This document shows, one piece after another, positions 14,552 to 22,859 of a stretch of DNA of 36,515 nucleotides. The translations under genes were made by a program, and so were the position numbers. The notes under the pieces were generated by a model, which was not told the DNA's origin, searched no databases, and saw only the letters and a list, made by a program, of their open reading frames with translations. Source of the DNA: an uncultured Alphaproteobacteria bacterium (GTDB lineage: Bacteria > Pseudomonadota > Alphaproteobacteria > RF32 > CAG-239); NCBI GenBank assembly GCA_944393695.1, contig CALYAY010000014.1, positions 1-36,515 on the forward strand, read 5' to 3'. Within the stretch, counting starts at the first letter, position 1. Each line of letters opens with the position of its first letter.

Positions 14552-15475
14552 ATGAAAAAATATTTGATTATCACAACCGCACTGACCACCATCTGCTTTG
14601 CTCCTGAGATTATGGCGCAATGCACGGAAAACACCGATTGTGCCTCTCTCGGCTATACCGAAACTTCCTGTCCCGACGGCGGCCTTAAATGTCCTCTCGG
14701 AAATTATTGGTATTGTCCGGGAGAACAATGCTCGGATGATTATAAATACACTTGCTCCGGCAGTCATGAAACCGGCGGTTCAGGTGAAGCCTGCGACGGA
14801 AAATACAAATCCTGCACCTGCGCCAGCGGTTATGAATGGAAAGACGGCATTTGCAAAGAAGACCCCAAAGCGGAATGGGGAAAGTGTAACGGTTATGCTA
14901 AAAACTGCAATATCGGCGATATTCTTTATAGCGACGGAACCTGTGCTTCCACTGTCATCTCTGGTAAAACCCCCGTCGCCGTTGTTGTCTATAAGAGCGA
15001 CGATGGCAACTGCGCCCAGGCTATGGCATTGAAACCGATAGGCAGTTATAAATGGTCAAGTGAGTATGTTGATATTCCAAATCTGACCGACTTTGGCTCA
15101 GATTACAGGGCGTCCACTGATTATCAAAGTTGCACGAATACAGTTATTATCACAGCTGCAGGAGACAAGAGTAAATATCCTGCAGCCTGGGCTGCTAAAA
15201 ATTATAATACCGCAGGAACAGAATCAGGCGACTGGTGTCTGCCAGCAGCTGGTATTATGACAAGTATTAAAAATAATATATCAACCATTAACAATGGATT
15301 TAATCTTATCGGTGGTGCACAGATAAGAACGTATTCCTATTACTGGTCGTCTTCCGAGCACGATAGCTACAACGCGTGGTACTCAGGTTTTAGCTACGAC
15401 TACGGGTTGTACAACGGCAGCTACTTCGGCGGTAAGCATAGCAGCTACGAGGTCCGGCCTGTCCTCGAATTCTAA
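14552..15475 (+). CDS. VP-B2: secreted Cys-rich protein with DUF1566/C-type-lectin-like domain
   Basis: 307 residues, tandem paralog of VP-B1 and 14 bases downstream of it, with ribosome binding site AGGAG. The signal peptide ends near IMAQ. The module order is the same as in VP-B1: DCASLGY ... KCPLGNYWYC, EGF-like YKYTC ... CTCASGYEWKDG, then the lectin-like domain with DWCLPAAG, YYWSSSE, NAWY, YDYG and VRPVLEF. Many synonymous changes separate it from VP-B1 across the body, so the duplication is not recent, yet the WSSSE core is identical at nucleotide level. A terminator shared with hpnE follows. The tail is 15341-15475. Confidence 0.8.
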   Translation: MKKYLIITTALTTICFAPEIMAQCTENTDCASLGYTETSCPDGGLKCPLGNYWYCPGEQCSDDYKYTCSGSHETGGSGEACDGKYKSCTCASGYEWKDGICKEDPKAEWGKCNGYAKNCNIGDILYSDGTCASTVISGKTPVAVVVYKSDDGNCAQAMALKPIGSYKWSSEYVDIPNLTDFGSDYRASTDYQSCTNTVIITAAGDKSKYPAAWAAKNYNTAGTESGDWCLPAAGIMTSIKNNISTINNGFNLIGGAQIRTYSYYWSSSEHDSYNAWYSGFSYDYGLYNGSYFGGKHSSYEVRPVLEF

Positions 15476-15503
15476 TCCCGGCCTCGTAACCCAACCAGCA
15501 CAA

Positions 15504-15536
15504 AAAAAACTCCGTCCGACAAGGCGGAGTTTTTTA
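15504..15536. terminator. Bidirectional terminator between VP-B2 and hpnE
   Basis: AAAAAACTCCG / CGGAGTTTTTT with an inner CC/GG pairing, between convergent genes. It overlaps the hpnE stop by three bases. Confidence 0.8.
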
Positions 15537-16598
15537 CTTGTCGGATAAGGCCGCTTTGGCCGCACGTTTGCCGGAAAGCGCCGCTGCCTCAATAGAGCAG
15601 GGCAGGTTTTTCATTGTCCAGTCCCCGGCCAGAAACACATTTTCAAAAACCGTGCGGCAGTCACCGGGCCGCCGGGCGTTGGTTTCCGCATCATGACACA
15701 GGGTCGCCCGCCGGTATTTCATCATCCGGTAAGGCGGAAGAAAAGCTGCCGCCGTTCCCCGGATACGGCACACTTCCCGCCACACCTTAAACGCCAGTTC
15801 ATCATCATTCAGATATTTTCCGGCATCGCTGATAATCACCGAAACAATATCCCCGTTAACCGCAACCCATTGCGCCAAACCTCCCTTAACCCCGATAACC
15901 TGCCGCCCGCCGGGCAGGGTGAGCGGTGTGCTGGTGCGGTAGTGAATATTGATAATCGGATTATGTTTCAGGGGCATATCGCCGAAAATCCTTGCCGTGT
16001 TAAAATTATCCATGGCGCAGATAACCTTGTCGCCTTTGCCGAGTTTGAGCGCATCTTTGCAAAAGACCAGCTTCGTTGCCCGCCCGCTGCCCTCAATGTC
16101 TTTCAAAACCTTGCCGTAAGTGATATCATCGGCATAGATAAGCTGCGGATTGATAAAATATTCGCTTTGCTTGTTGTCGGAAAAAAGCGCTTTTCGGGCA
16201 TTCCAAAACGGAAACAGCTCACAGACGCTGCGCCGCAAAATTTCCGAAGCGGTTTGCTCCAGAGGCAGGTTAAACAGAGCCAGGGCGATTTCCCGATAAT
16301 TTTGAAAAATACCGCGGCAGAGCTTGCGGTTTTTCAAATCATAAAACACTGCCGGATAAACAAAATCTCCTTTCCCGCGGATTTTCAGCGCTTCCCGGTT
16401 GGCTTTCAAAATGGCATGCAGGGCATTGTCCACCCGGCATTGCAGTTTTGCATCATAAAAAGAACGGCACCGCCCTCCCGGATGCGCTGCCGCTTCAAAA
16501 ATACCGACATAAGCTTTCGGCGCATGTTTCTTGATATACCTGACCGCTGTCAGGCCGGCTGTTCCCGCGCCAATAATATAAAACCTGCTTTCCGTCAT
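15534..16598 (-). CDS. hpnE: Squalene-forming FAD-dependent desaturase (hydroxysqualene dehydroxylase) HpnE
   Basis: HpnE completes the bacterial three-step route farnesyl diphosphate to presqualene diphosphate to hydroxysqualene to squalene, acting after HpnD and HpnC. The 354-residue protein has the FAD-binding GAGTAGL motif near residue 10 followed by GGRC, and the C-terminal FAD motif NVFLAGDWT followed by SIEAAALSGKRAA. It is shorter than many HpnE proteins, but both FAD ends are present. The start at 16598 overlaps the hpnD stop as ATGA, supporting translational coupling. It is the last gene of the trmFO-hpnC-hpnD-hpnE run. Confidence 0.85.
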   Translation of the reverse strand: MTESRFYIIGAGTAGLTAVRYIKKHAPKAYVGIFEAAAHPGGRCRSFYDAKLQCRVDNALHAILKANREALKIRGKGDFVYPAVFYDLKNRKLCRGIFQNYREIALALFNLPLEQTASEILRRSVCELFPFWNARKALFSDNKQSEYFINPQLIYADDITYGKVLKDIEGSGRATKLVFCKDALKLGKGDKVICAMDNFNTARIFGDMPLKHNPIINIHYRTSTPLTLPGGRQVIGVKGGLAQWVAVNGDIVSVIISDAGKYLNDDELAFKVWREVCRIRGTAAAFLPPYRMMKYRRATLCHDAETNARRPGDCRTVFENVFLAGDWTMKNLPCSIEAAALSGKRAAKAALSDK

Positions 16599-17434
16599 TT
16601 TGCCGTCAGATAAGCCTTTGCCGCCAGAGTGAATTTGCATAGTTTGTTAATCCTCGGCTTGGGTGAAATAATTTCCCAACCGCGTTCCTGCATAATGTCA
16701 AAATATTTCCGGTAAACCGCCTCAATAGCGCATACCGGACGTGCCACGCTCTTATCGACCTGTTTAATCAGCTTGTCGGCCTTTTTAAATTCTTCCAGGG
16801 CAATCCGCGCCAACTCTTCCCGGGCAATGGCCAGATTTTTGTCGGTAATCACTTCCGAAGGCGAGGAAGAATGAATATTGGCCTTTTCCAGCAATTCGCG
16901 CGGAATATACAGCCGGTTGGATTGCGCGTCTTCTTTAACGTCGCGCAGAATGTTGGTAATCTGCAAAGCCAGTCCCAGCGAGCGGGAAAGCTGTTTGATG
17001 ATATTTTCATCCGTGCAGCCGAAAATTCTCAGCGACAAACTTCCCGGAACGCCGGCCACCCCGTAACAATACTGCAAAAACTTCTCCATGCTTGGCGCCT
17101 GCACCGGATTGGGCACATCCATCGAAATTGAGTCAATCAGCTGCAAAAACTCCCCTTTGGGCAGTTTAAAACGCATGCAGTTTTTATAAATCCGCCGCCC
17201 GATGTCTGTTGTTGGCACTTTCTGATCATAAATATTGTCCATTTCCTCACGCCAGGCTTTGAGCAGCGACAACTTTTCGCTCATTGAGGTATCGTTGCCG
17301 TCGACAATATCATCAATATGCCGGCAAAAGGCATAAATCGTATACATCGCATTGCGCTTGGCCTTGGGCAGCAGGCGCATGCTCCAGAAAAATGATGATC
17401 CCGAACGTTTGACAATTCTCTTTATATCGTTCAT
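16595..17434 (-). CDS. hpnD: Presqualene diphosphate synthase HpnD
   Basis: Joins two farnesyl diphosphates to presqualene diphosphate. The 279 residues are typical of the squalene/phytoene synthase family. The first Asp-rich motif is DDIVD (41-45), and the second is NILRDVKED (161-169), where Mg-diphosphate binds. RLYIPRE follows as in family members. It directly follows hpnC with no gap and overlaps hpnE by four bases. Confidence 0.92.
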   Translation of the reverse strand: MNDIKRIVKRSGSSFFWSMRLLPKAKRNAMYTIYAFCRHIDDIVDGNDTSMSEKLSLLKAWREEMDNIYDQKVPTTDIGRRIYKNCMRFKLPKGEFLQLIDSISMDVPNPVQAPSMEKFLQYCYGVAGVPGSLSLRIFGCTDENIIKQLSRSLGLALQITNILRDVKEDAQSNRLYIPRELLEKANIHSSSPSEVITDKNLAIAREELARIALEEFKKADKLIKQVDKSVARPVCAIEAVYRKYFDIMQERGWEIISPKPRINKLCKFTLAAKAYLTAK

Positions 17435-18286
17435 TTACAAACCTTTAGACGTCAAAGTTTTCCGACGTGTAAGCAGCCCCCTCACCAGACCTTTTATGAA
17501 AGCCTTTCCCCGTTCAAACTTTGATAATTTTAGTTCTTTGGCTAAAAAATCCTTATATTTTAACTTATATATCATATATTTGGTTAAATAAATGATAACA
17601 TAAATTTCAATTTTCAAAATCCGCGATTGCACAATCTGCGGCAAAATTCCGGCATCCTTCAGCAGCCCTTCAAGTTTTTCCAACATCTCGTCAACCGCCT
17701 GCCGCAATCCCGGCGTCACTTGTGATTGTTGCAAATCGCTGTCGCCGACTTTATATTTATGCCTCAATTCCTCGGGAATGTAAACCCTTTTCAGCACTTC
17801 AAAGTCATATTTTATGTCCTGAATATGGTTTACCAGCTGCAAAACCGCACATAATGCCGCCCCCGGCAGATAAGTGGACGGGCTCTCGTTGTTGAGCGCC
17901 AGCATAAATCGTCCGACCGGTGCCGCCGAATAATTGCAGTAATCAACCAGCTGGCCCCATGTCTGATATTTGAAACCGGAAGCATCCTGCCGGAAGGCTT
18001 TTAACAAATCTCCCGCCAGAGAAAAATCAAAATTCTGCTCCACAAAGACCCGGCGCAAAGCCGCCCCCGCACTGTCCGCATCGGAGTTCCGACCGTATAA
18101 ATCATCCTCCGCCTTTTGCAGCCCGGCCAGTTTTTGTTCCGGGGTCAGATCCGGATTATCGGCAATGTCATCGGCCTCCCGGGCAAAGCGGTAATAAGCT
18201 TTTATCAGTTTTTTCTGTTCTTCCGAAAACATAAAAAAAGCCACCGGGAAATTTTCGTCTCCGGCTTGTTTTTCGCGTTTTTTCAT
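17435..18286 (-). CDS. hpnC: Hydroxysqualene synthase HpnC
   Basis: Member of the squalene/phytoene synthase family that converts presqualene diphosphate to hydroxysqualene. 283 residues. The first Asp motif is EADDIAD (37-43), the second HIQDIKYD (154-161), with RVYIPEE after it. It is more divergent than HpnD, as usual for HpnC. The C-terminal 45 residues are basic (KLKYKDFLAKELK ... RRKTLTSKGL) and may touch the membrane. Its ATG overlaps the trmFO stop as ATGA. Confidence 0.88.
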   Translation of the reverse strand: MKKREKQAGDENFPVAFFMFSEEQKKLIKAYYRFAREADDIADNPDLTPEQKLAGLQKAEDDLYGRNSDADSAGAALRRVFVEQNFDFSLAGDLLKAFRQDASGFKYQTWGQLVDYCNYSAAPVGRFMLALNNESPSTYLPGAALCAVLQLVNHIQDIKYDFEVLKRVYIPEELRHKYKVGDSDLQQSQVTPGLRQAVDEMLEKLEGLLKDAGILPQIVQSRILKIEIYVIIYLTKYMIYKLKYKDFLAKELKLSKFERGKAFIKGLVRGLLTRRKTLTSKGL

Positions 18287-19632
18287 TTTCTCACCGCCTC
18301 CAGCCAGGGGATAATATCCTTTAGAGCTCTGTCCGCATAGGCTTTTTTCCGGTCGGCTCCTTTCAGATGTCTGATTTTGCCGTTTGACGTTATTTCCGGT
18401 TTAAGTTTGGGAAAAATACCGAAATTGATGTTCATCGGCTGAAAATTATCAATGTCCGTGTCGTCAATCAGATGGCTGAGCATTGAGCCGAAAGCTGTCG
18501 TCCGCGGCGGCAGAAGAGGAGCTTCTCCGGTCAGTGAGGCCGCCGCAAAATAGCCTGACAAAAAGCCGATGGCTGCACTTTCGATATATCCTTCACAGCC
18601 GGTAATCTGCCCGGCAAAACGAATGTTCGGCCGTGTTTTCAGTCTCAGGAAACAATCCAGCAGCAGCGGGCTTTTAATGAAGGTGTTTTTATGAATGCCG
18701 CCCAGACGGGCAAATTCGGCATTTTCCAACCCCGGAATCATACGGAAAATCCGTTTTTGCTCCCCGTATTTCATCTTGGTCTGAAATCCCACCATATTGC
18801 GCAGCGTATCGTCTTTGTTGTCCTGTCTCAGCTGAACCACGGCATAAGGTTTAATGCTGCTGTGCGGATTGGTCAGCCCGATAGGCTTCATCGGCCCGTA
18901 GAGCAGGGTGTCGGTTCCCCGCTCGGCCATAACCTCTATCGGCAGACAGCCGTCAAAATAAGAAATTTTTTCCCAGTCGTGAAATTCAACTTTCTCCGCC
19001 GCCAGCAGTTCGTCGACAAAGCGGTAATATTCTTCTTTGGTGAGCGGACAGTTGATGTAATCCAGCTTGTCGCCTTTGTCATAACGCGACTGATACCAGG
19101 CTTTGTTAAAATCAATGCTGTCCTTGTAAACCACCGGTGCAATGGCGTCATAAAACGAAAGCGACTGCCCGCCGATATGACGTCGGATATCCTCAGCCAG
19201 CGGCGCGCTGGTCAAAGGCCCGGTTGCAATGATTGTTTCTTCGTCTTCCGGCAGGGAAGTAATTTCGGCGCTTTCAATTTTTATCAGGGGATGAGATTTT
19301 ATTTTTTCGCTTACCATTTTGGCAAAACCGTCGCGGTCAACCGCCAGGGCCCCGCCTGCCGGAACTTTGGTTGCATCGGCACAGAACATAATCAGCGATC
19401 CGGCCAGTCTCATTTCCTGATGCATCAGTCCCACCGCGTTATGTTCATAATCATCCGAACGCAGAGAATTTGAACAAACCAGTTCGGCAAAATCCGGATT
19501 TTTGTGCGCTGCGGAAAATTTATGCGGCTTCATGTCCGTCAGAATAACCTCAATTCCTCTTTCCGCAGCCTGCCAGGCCGCTTCGCATCCGGCCAGCCCG
19601 GCGCCGATAATTCTTAGCGTTTTTTTACTCAT
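18283..19632 (-). CDS. trmFO: Folate/FAD-dependent tRNA (uracil-54-C5)-methyltransferase TrmFO
   Basis: Makes ribothymidine at position 54 of the tRNA T loop, using methylenetetrahydrofolate and FADH2. 449 residues, full length. The N-terminal dinucleotide motif is GAGLAGCEAA, followed by the family stretch ELVCSNSLRSDD with Cys53 and FDGCLPIEVMAERG with Cys229, matching the two catalytic cysteines known in the Bacillus enzyme. It is the first gene of the operon that carries hpnCDE, a grouping with no obvious functional link; the four-base overlap with hpnC suggests co-expression. The start is preceded by a divergent promoter region. Confidence 0.95.
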   Translation of the reverse strand: MSKKTLRIIGAGLAGCEAAWQAAERGIEVILTDMKPHKFSAAHKNPDFAELVCSNSLRSDDYEHNAVGLMHQEMRLAGSLIMFCADATKVPAGGALAVDRDGFAKMVSEKIKSHPLIKIESAEITSLPEDEETIIATGPLTSAPLAEDIRRHIGGQSLSFYDAIAPVVYKDSIDFNKAWYQSRYDKGDKLDYINCPLTKEEYYRFVDELLAAEKVEFHDWEKISYFDGCLPIEVMAERGTDTLLYGPMKPIGLTNPHSSIKPYAVVQLRQDNKDDTLRNMVGFQTKMKYGEQKRIFRMIPGLENAEFARLGGIHKNTFIKSPLLLDCFLRLKTRPNIRFAGQITGCEGYIESAAIGFLSGYFAAASLTGEAPLLPPRTTAFGSMLSHLIDDTDIDNFQPMNINFGIFPKLKPEITSNGKIRHLKGADRKKAYADRALKDIIPWLEAVRK

Positions 19633-19661
19633 TTGCTTGTTTTCACTTGTTGTTTTCCGCC

Positions 19662-19690
19662 AGCATATAATAAATTTTAAGCCTGTTCAA
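19662..19690 (-). promoter_or_regulatory. Promoter of the trmFO-hpnCDE operon
   Basis: On the minus strand TTGAAC and TATGCT are separated by 17 bases, about 30 bases before the trmFO ATG. It is divergent from the promoter at 19716. Confidence 0.5.
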
Positions 19691-19715
19691 CCGCTTTTTT
19701 ATAAAGACAAAACAA

Positions 19716-19743
19716 TTGACTCTTTGTTTTGCCGTGTTAATAT
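19716..19743 (+). promoter_or_regulatory. Promoter of the gene at 19781
   Basis: TTGACT and TAATAT are separated by 16 bases. The predicted start of transcription is near 19750, so the reading frame upstream of 19781 is not translated. Confidence 0.55.
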
Positions 19744-19780
19744 AACGCCGTTTTTTTGTATTATTATCATTTTTAGCTTT

Positions 19781-20488
19781 ATGGAGACATTATTATTAAA
19801 TTTGCTTTCGGGTGCCATGTTGCCTGTCAGCTTAATGGACGCTCTGTCGTTCAAAAATGTGTGGGGTGTTATCGGTATTGTATGTTTAATCCTTTTCATT
19901 ATCGGATTTTTTGTTTTCAGGAAAATAACCGAAAAGAAAAACAAAACGGATGATATCAGCCGGGTCCCGGTTGCCCCGGAAGGAGAAACACCGCCGCCGG
20001 CCGAAAAATCTGCTGTTTGCTGCCCGGAAATTCCGACAATTTATCTGCTGCCGCATGTCGTGCCGGTAGAAGTTGTTTCGGTGGTTGATTTGTGCCGCAA
20101 CAATCACATCATCACGCCCGGCGGGTATCCTTACATTGTCGGAAGTCGTAACAATGCCCTGCTGGGAATACGTGTATGGCATGATCTGGTTATTTGCCCG
20201 CCTGTGGAAAGAAAGGTTAGTTTTGAAGAGTGCTTGGAATTTTCCAAATCTCACCGCCGTTTCTTAACTGGTGACGACATGAGGCACATAATCGTTGAGT
20301 GGAAAAATATCGACAACCAGTTCCGGAGGTGCGGCGTTGCTCTTGAGCCCGGACTTTATTGGTTTGAAGATACAACCCGGCCTGATTCGAAAAGCCGCCT
20401 GCGGATTATGAGCCTGCCCGACGGAAAACTTCTTCTTGAAAAAGAACAAGACGAAGCGGGAAGCTGCATCCTGCTGAGCAAGTATTAA
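19781..20488 (+). CDS. Membrane-anchored protein of unknown function
   Basis: 235 residues, family not recognised. A hydrophobic segment at about 24-45 (WGVIGIVCLILFIIGFFVF) is followed by a basic stretch and a Pro/Glu-rich linker (VAPEGETPPPAEK). The remaining C-terminal part of about 150 residues is globular and contains CCPEIPTIYLLP, VWHDLVICPPVE and a Trp-containing core. The orientation is probably a single helix with one soluble side. The promoter position argues for the ATG at 19781; no clear ribosome binding site is visible. The gene is monocistronic with its own terminator. Confidence 0.7.
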   Translation: METLLLNLLSGAMLPVSLMDALSFKNVWGVIGIVCLILFIIGFFVFRKITEKKNKTDDISRVPVAPEGETPPPAEKSAVCCPEIPTIYLLPHVVPVEVVSVVDLCRNNHIITPGGYPYIVGSRNNALLGIRVWHDLVICPPVERKVSFEECLEFSKSHRRFLTGDDMRHIIVEWKNIDNQFRRCGVALEPGLYWFEDTTRPDSKSRLRIMSLPDGKLLLEKEQDEAGSCILLSKY

Positions 20489-20493
20489 AAAAA

Positions 20494-20529
20494 TTAAAAA
20501 AAACGGTGCCAGACGGTGCCGTTTTTTTT
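20494..20529 (+). terminator. Terminator
   Basis: AACGGTGCC-AGAC-GGTGCCGTT folds with two wobble pairs, with A runs before and eight T after. Confidence 0.75.
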
Positions 20530-20596
20530 ATTCCGTTGCGGATAAGTATGTGGTAGTTGTTTCCTATTCGGGAAAAAGGTGTATAGTAATCACTGC

Positions 20597-20608
20597 TTAG
20601 TATACTAA
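20597..20608. promoter_or_regulatory. Perfect 12-base palindrome upstream of the ChpT operon
   Basis: TTAGTATACTAA lies 13 bases before the ATG at 20622, in the region where a promoter or operator would be expected. A weak TTGTTT / TATAGT pair (19-base spacing) lies just upstream. No regulator can be named. Confidence 0.3.
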
Positions 20609-20621
20609 ATTATGGATTTTA

Positions 20622-21854
20622 ATGAAGTCTGACCGTTTAATATCGGCTGCGGCCGCAGTTTTTGTTTTGTTTTCCGGTTCCGTTCGGGCCGGAGATAATT
20701 TGGCCGTACTTTATTCTCCGGAAATTTCCTCTCAGACTCAGTCCGAAGAAGATATTATTGTTTCTCCGAAATTTATTGCCGATGAAGATCTCAATTTTGA
20801 TAATCTGGACTTAGATGCCCTGGAGGCGGAAGATTCCGATGCCCCGGCTGAGAAAACAGACGATTCGCCACAGGCGGCCGAAGATGACAATCTGCCCGTC
20901 TTGCCCAAAGATTCATCGGATATTCTTCCCTCTCAAAACCGGCAGTCCCCGTCTCCGGATATGCCTCCGCCGCCTGTCGCCGGCCAAACCCCGTTGCCCC
21001 AAAAAGGCGAGAGTCTGACGGAATCTCTCCAGCAGGCCAAGGAAACCGCAGGGGACGGACAGAATGCCGCGGAAGATATGCCAATGGCCGGGGACAGTGC
21101 CTCCGGCTCCTCAGCCCCGAAAGATGAAACCTGGTTAAGCAAGCTGAAATCCCCGCTCAAAAATTTATCCGGTGAATTGTTAAAGGCGGGTTCTTCCGGA
21201 AATTCTTCCTCGCTTGAAGATTTAATGGATGATTCCCGCGGCGGCAGCGGACGTTCCAATGCCTCGGTTTTTAATATTTCCGGCGTCATGTTGCGCATGT
21301 CTCTGGCTCAGGTTGACGAGATAATGAAAAAAAACGGTTTTACCCGGGTTTATCAAAAATTCGACATTCCCAATTTTATCCGCTGGCGCAATGAAGATTC
21401 CTGCCGCAACAACGGGGTGGTTGGTTATGAGCGCCTGGAAAGCTGTGTGGTTCAAATGGCCAAAAAAGACAATCATCAGTATGTTTCCCTGTCGCGTTAT
21501 TCAAAATTTGCCACCCAGGAAGAAATTACCGTAAGATTAACCAGCAATTTTACGAATAATAAAGTTTATAAGATTATATATAAAAGTATGGCGTCGACCA
21601 TCCGGGGAAATTCACCCAAGGCCGTTTATCTGCGCAATATCAAAATTTATGATTTTTGGCGCCGGATAAACCGCAAATACGGTGCTCCCGATGACAAGGA
21701 AAATGTTATCTGGAGTCTGGGGCCGAACAAGCCCTATCTTCAGGCTTCCACGGGCTTTCTGGTGCTTGAAGATCCCATGCTCCGGGAATTGGACTATACA
21801 CGCATGTCGCGGGAAGACCAGCGCTTTATGAACACGGATTTATACAGTTTTTAA
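20622..21854 (+). CDS. Exported protein with acidic disordered N-terminal half, unknown function
   Basis: 410 residues, family not recognised. The signal peptide (about 1-23) ends at VRA before GDN. Residues about 35-205 are acidic and rich in Asp, Glu, Pro and Ser (DLDALEAEDSDAP, PDMPPPPVAGQ), so probably disordered. The C-terminal half is folded and contains GVMLRMSLAQVDEIMKKNG, a pattern like proteins that read a conserved helix, and NRKYGAPDD. It is the first gene of a run whose next members follow at gaps of 9 to 11 bases: ChpT-like, CheY-like and CheR. The link between an envelope protein and the phosphorelay genes is only positional. Confidence 0.75.
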   Translation: MKSDRLISAAAAVFVLFSGSVRAGDNLAVLYSPEISSQTQSEEDIIVSPKFIADEDLNFDNLDLDALEAEDSDAPAEKTDDSPQAAEDDNLPVLPKDSSDILPSQNRQSPSPDMPPPPVAGQTPLPQKGESLTESLQQAKETAGDGQNAAEDMPMAGDSASGSSAPKDETWLSKLKSPLKNLSGELLKAGSSGNSSSLEDLMDDSRGGSGRSNASVFNISGVMLRMSLAQVDEIMKKNGFTRVYQKFDIPNFIRWRNEDSCRNNGVVGYERLESCVVQMAKKDNHQYVSLSRYSKFATQEEITVRLTSNFTNNKVYKIIYKSMASTIRGNSPKAVYLRNIKIYDFWRRINRKYGAPDDKENVIWSLGPNKPYLQASTGFLVLEDPMLRELDYTRMSREDQRFMNTDLYSF

Positions 21855-21864
21855 GGAACGGATT

Positions 21865-22473
21865 ATGACACTTTCACCGGCACATATTTCAGAAATTATC
21901 TGCACCCGCATCAGTCACGATCTGATCGGAAACATCGGAGCCGTCTCCAATGCCGTGGAGCTGCTTGACGAAGGTGACATGGATTTTATGGATGACATTC
22001 GCTCCATTCTGCATCTCAGTTCTTCCGTGCTTTCCGCACGGCTCAAATTTTTCCGTATGGCTTTCGGCCTGAATAATTCCAATCTTGAAAATGCCGGAAC
22101 AATCAGGCAGACCTGTAATGATTATCTGCAAACCATAGGAAACCAGTCTTCGGCTCTGCAACTTGATTTGTCGCTCGATTCGACGGTTCTGGGGCGGATG
22201 TCCATGCTGACGGTCATGATATTGGCGGATACGGCCGTCAAAGGCGGCAATTTGTGCGTTGTTGCATCTGATACGCAGATTTCTGCCCGATTCGAAGCCG
22301 AACGTTATGCTACGGAAAAAGTCAAAACCATAGCCGCTCTGACCCAAGGCATATTGCCGGATAACCTGGCTTTCTTTGCTCCGGGAATTTATCTGTTTGC
22401 TTTGGCTTCTGCCGCCAAAATGCCGGTAAAGGTAAGCGGGGATGATAATGGCTGGAACCTCAATATCGGATAA
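21865..22473 (+). CDS. ChpT-like histidine phosphotransferase
   Basis: 202 residues. The N-terminal helix carries ISHDLIGNIGAVSNAVELL, with His18 as the probable phosphorylated residue. This SHDL-x-G-x-GA-x-N-x-ELL pattern is that of ChpT. The C-terminal part resembles a degenerate histidine-kinase ATPase domain without the ATP motifs. In Caulobacter ChpT moves phosphate from CckA to CtrA and CpdR; whether those partners exist here cannot be told. It lies directly before a CheY-like receiver, which may be its local partner. The ribosome binding site AAGGA is present. Confidence 0.8.
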   Translation: MTLSPAHISEIICTRISHDLIGNIGAVSNAVELLDEGDMDFMDDIRSILHLSSSVLSARLKFFRMAFGLNNSNLENAGTIRQTCNDYLQTIGNQSSALQLDLSLDSTVLGRMSMLTVMILADTAVKGGNLCVVASDTQISARFEAERYATEKVKTIAALTQGILPDNLAFFAPGIYLFALASAAKMPVKVSGDDNGWNLNIG

Positions 22474-22484
22474 GGAGAGAATGA

Positions 22485-22850
22485 ATGCGCAAATGTATCA
22501 TAGCCGATGATTCTAAAATTATCCGGATGCTGCTGACCAAAATTATGGAAAATCTCAAATATGAGGTCATGGAAGCCGAAGACGGAGAAGAAGTTGTCGA
22601 ACTATGTGAAACCAAAGAACCCGACTTGATCATCATGGATACCAAACTCCCGATATTGGACGGAATAGATGCATTGTATAAAATCCGCAATATGCAGCGT
22701 ATTGAACAGCCCAAAATAGTTTTTTGTTCGGCGGTAACCGATCCCGCCCGGATTAAAGAAGCTCTTGACGGCGGCGCCGATGATTATATCATGAAACCGT
22801 TTGATGAAGAAATTATTGTCAGCAAGCTTGAAATCTTGGATTTATTATAG
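22485..22850 (+). CDS. CheY-like single-domain response regulator
   Basis: 121 residues, a receiver domain only. The acidic pair is Asp8/Asp9, the phospho-acceptor Asp52 in IIMDTKLP, and Lys104 in the KPF motif. The switch position is Ser82. There is no output domain, so the protein acts by protein contact, as CheY, CpdR or a phosphate sink would. A strong AAGGAGAG precedes the ATG. It is between the ChpT-like and CheR genes. Confidence 0.93.
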   Translation: MRKCIIADDSKIIRMLLTKIMENLKYEVMEAEDGEEVVELCETKEPDLIIMDTKLPILDGIDALYKIRNMQRIEQPKIVFCSAVTDPARIKEALDGGADDYIMKPFDEEIIVSKLEILDLL

Positions 22851-22859
22851 GACAGGCCG

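Noticed and set aside
19502..19780. Upstream extension of the gene at 19781
   Set aside because: The extension overlaps trmFO on the other strand and lies before and across the promoter at 19716-19743.
22485..22850. DD-containing motif (GGADDYIMKP) as a hint of a reverse transcriptase
   Set aside because: This is the conserved end of a receiver domain. No reverse transcriptase was found in the window, so the DGR idea rests on tail patterns alone.
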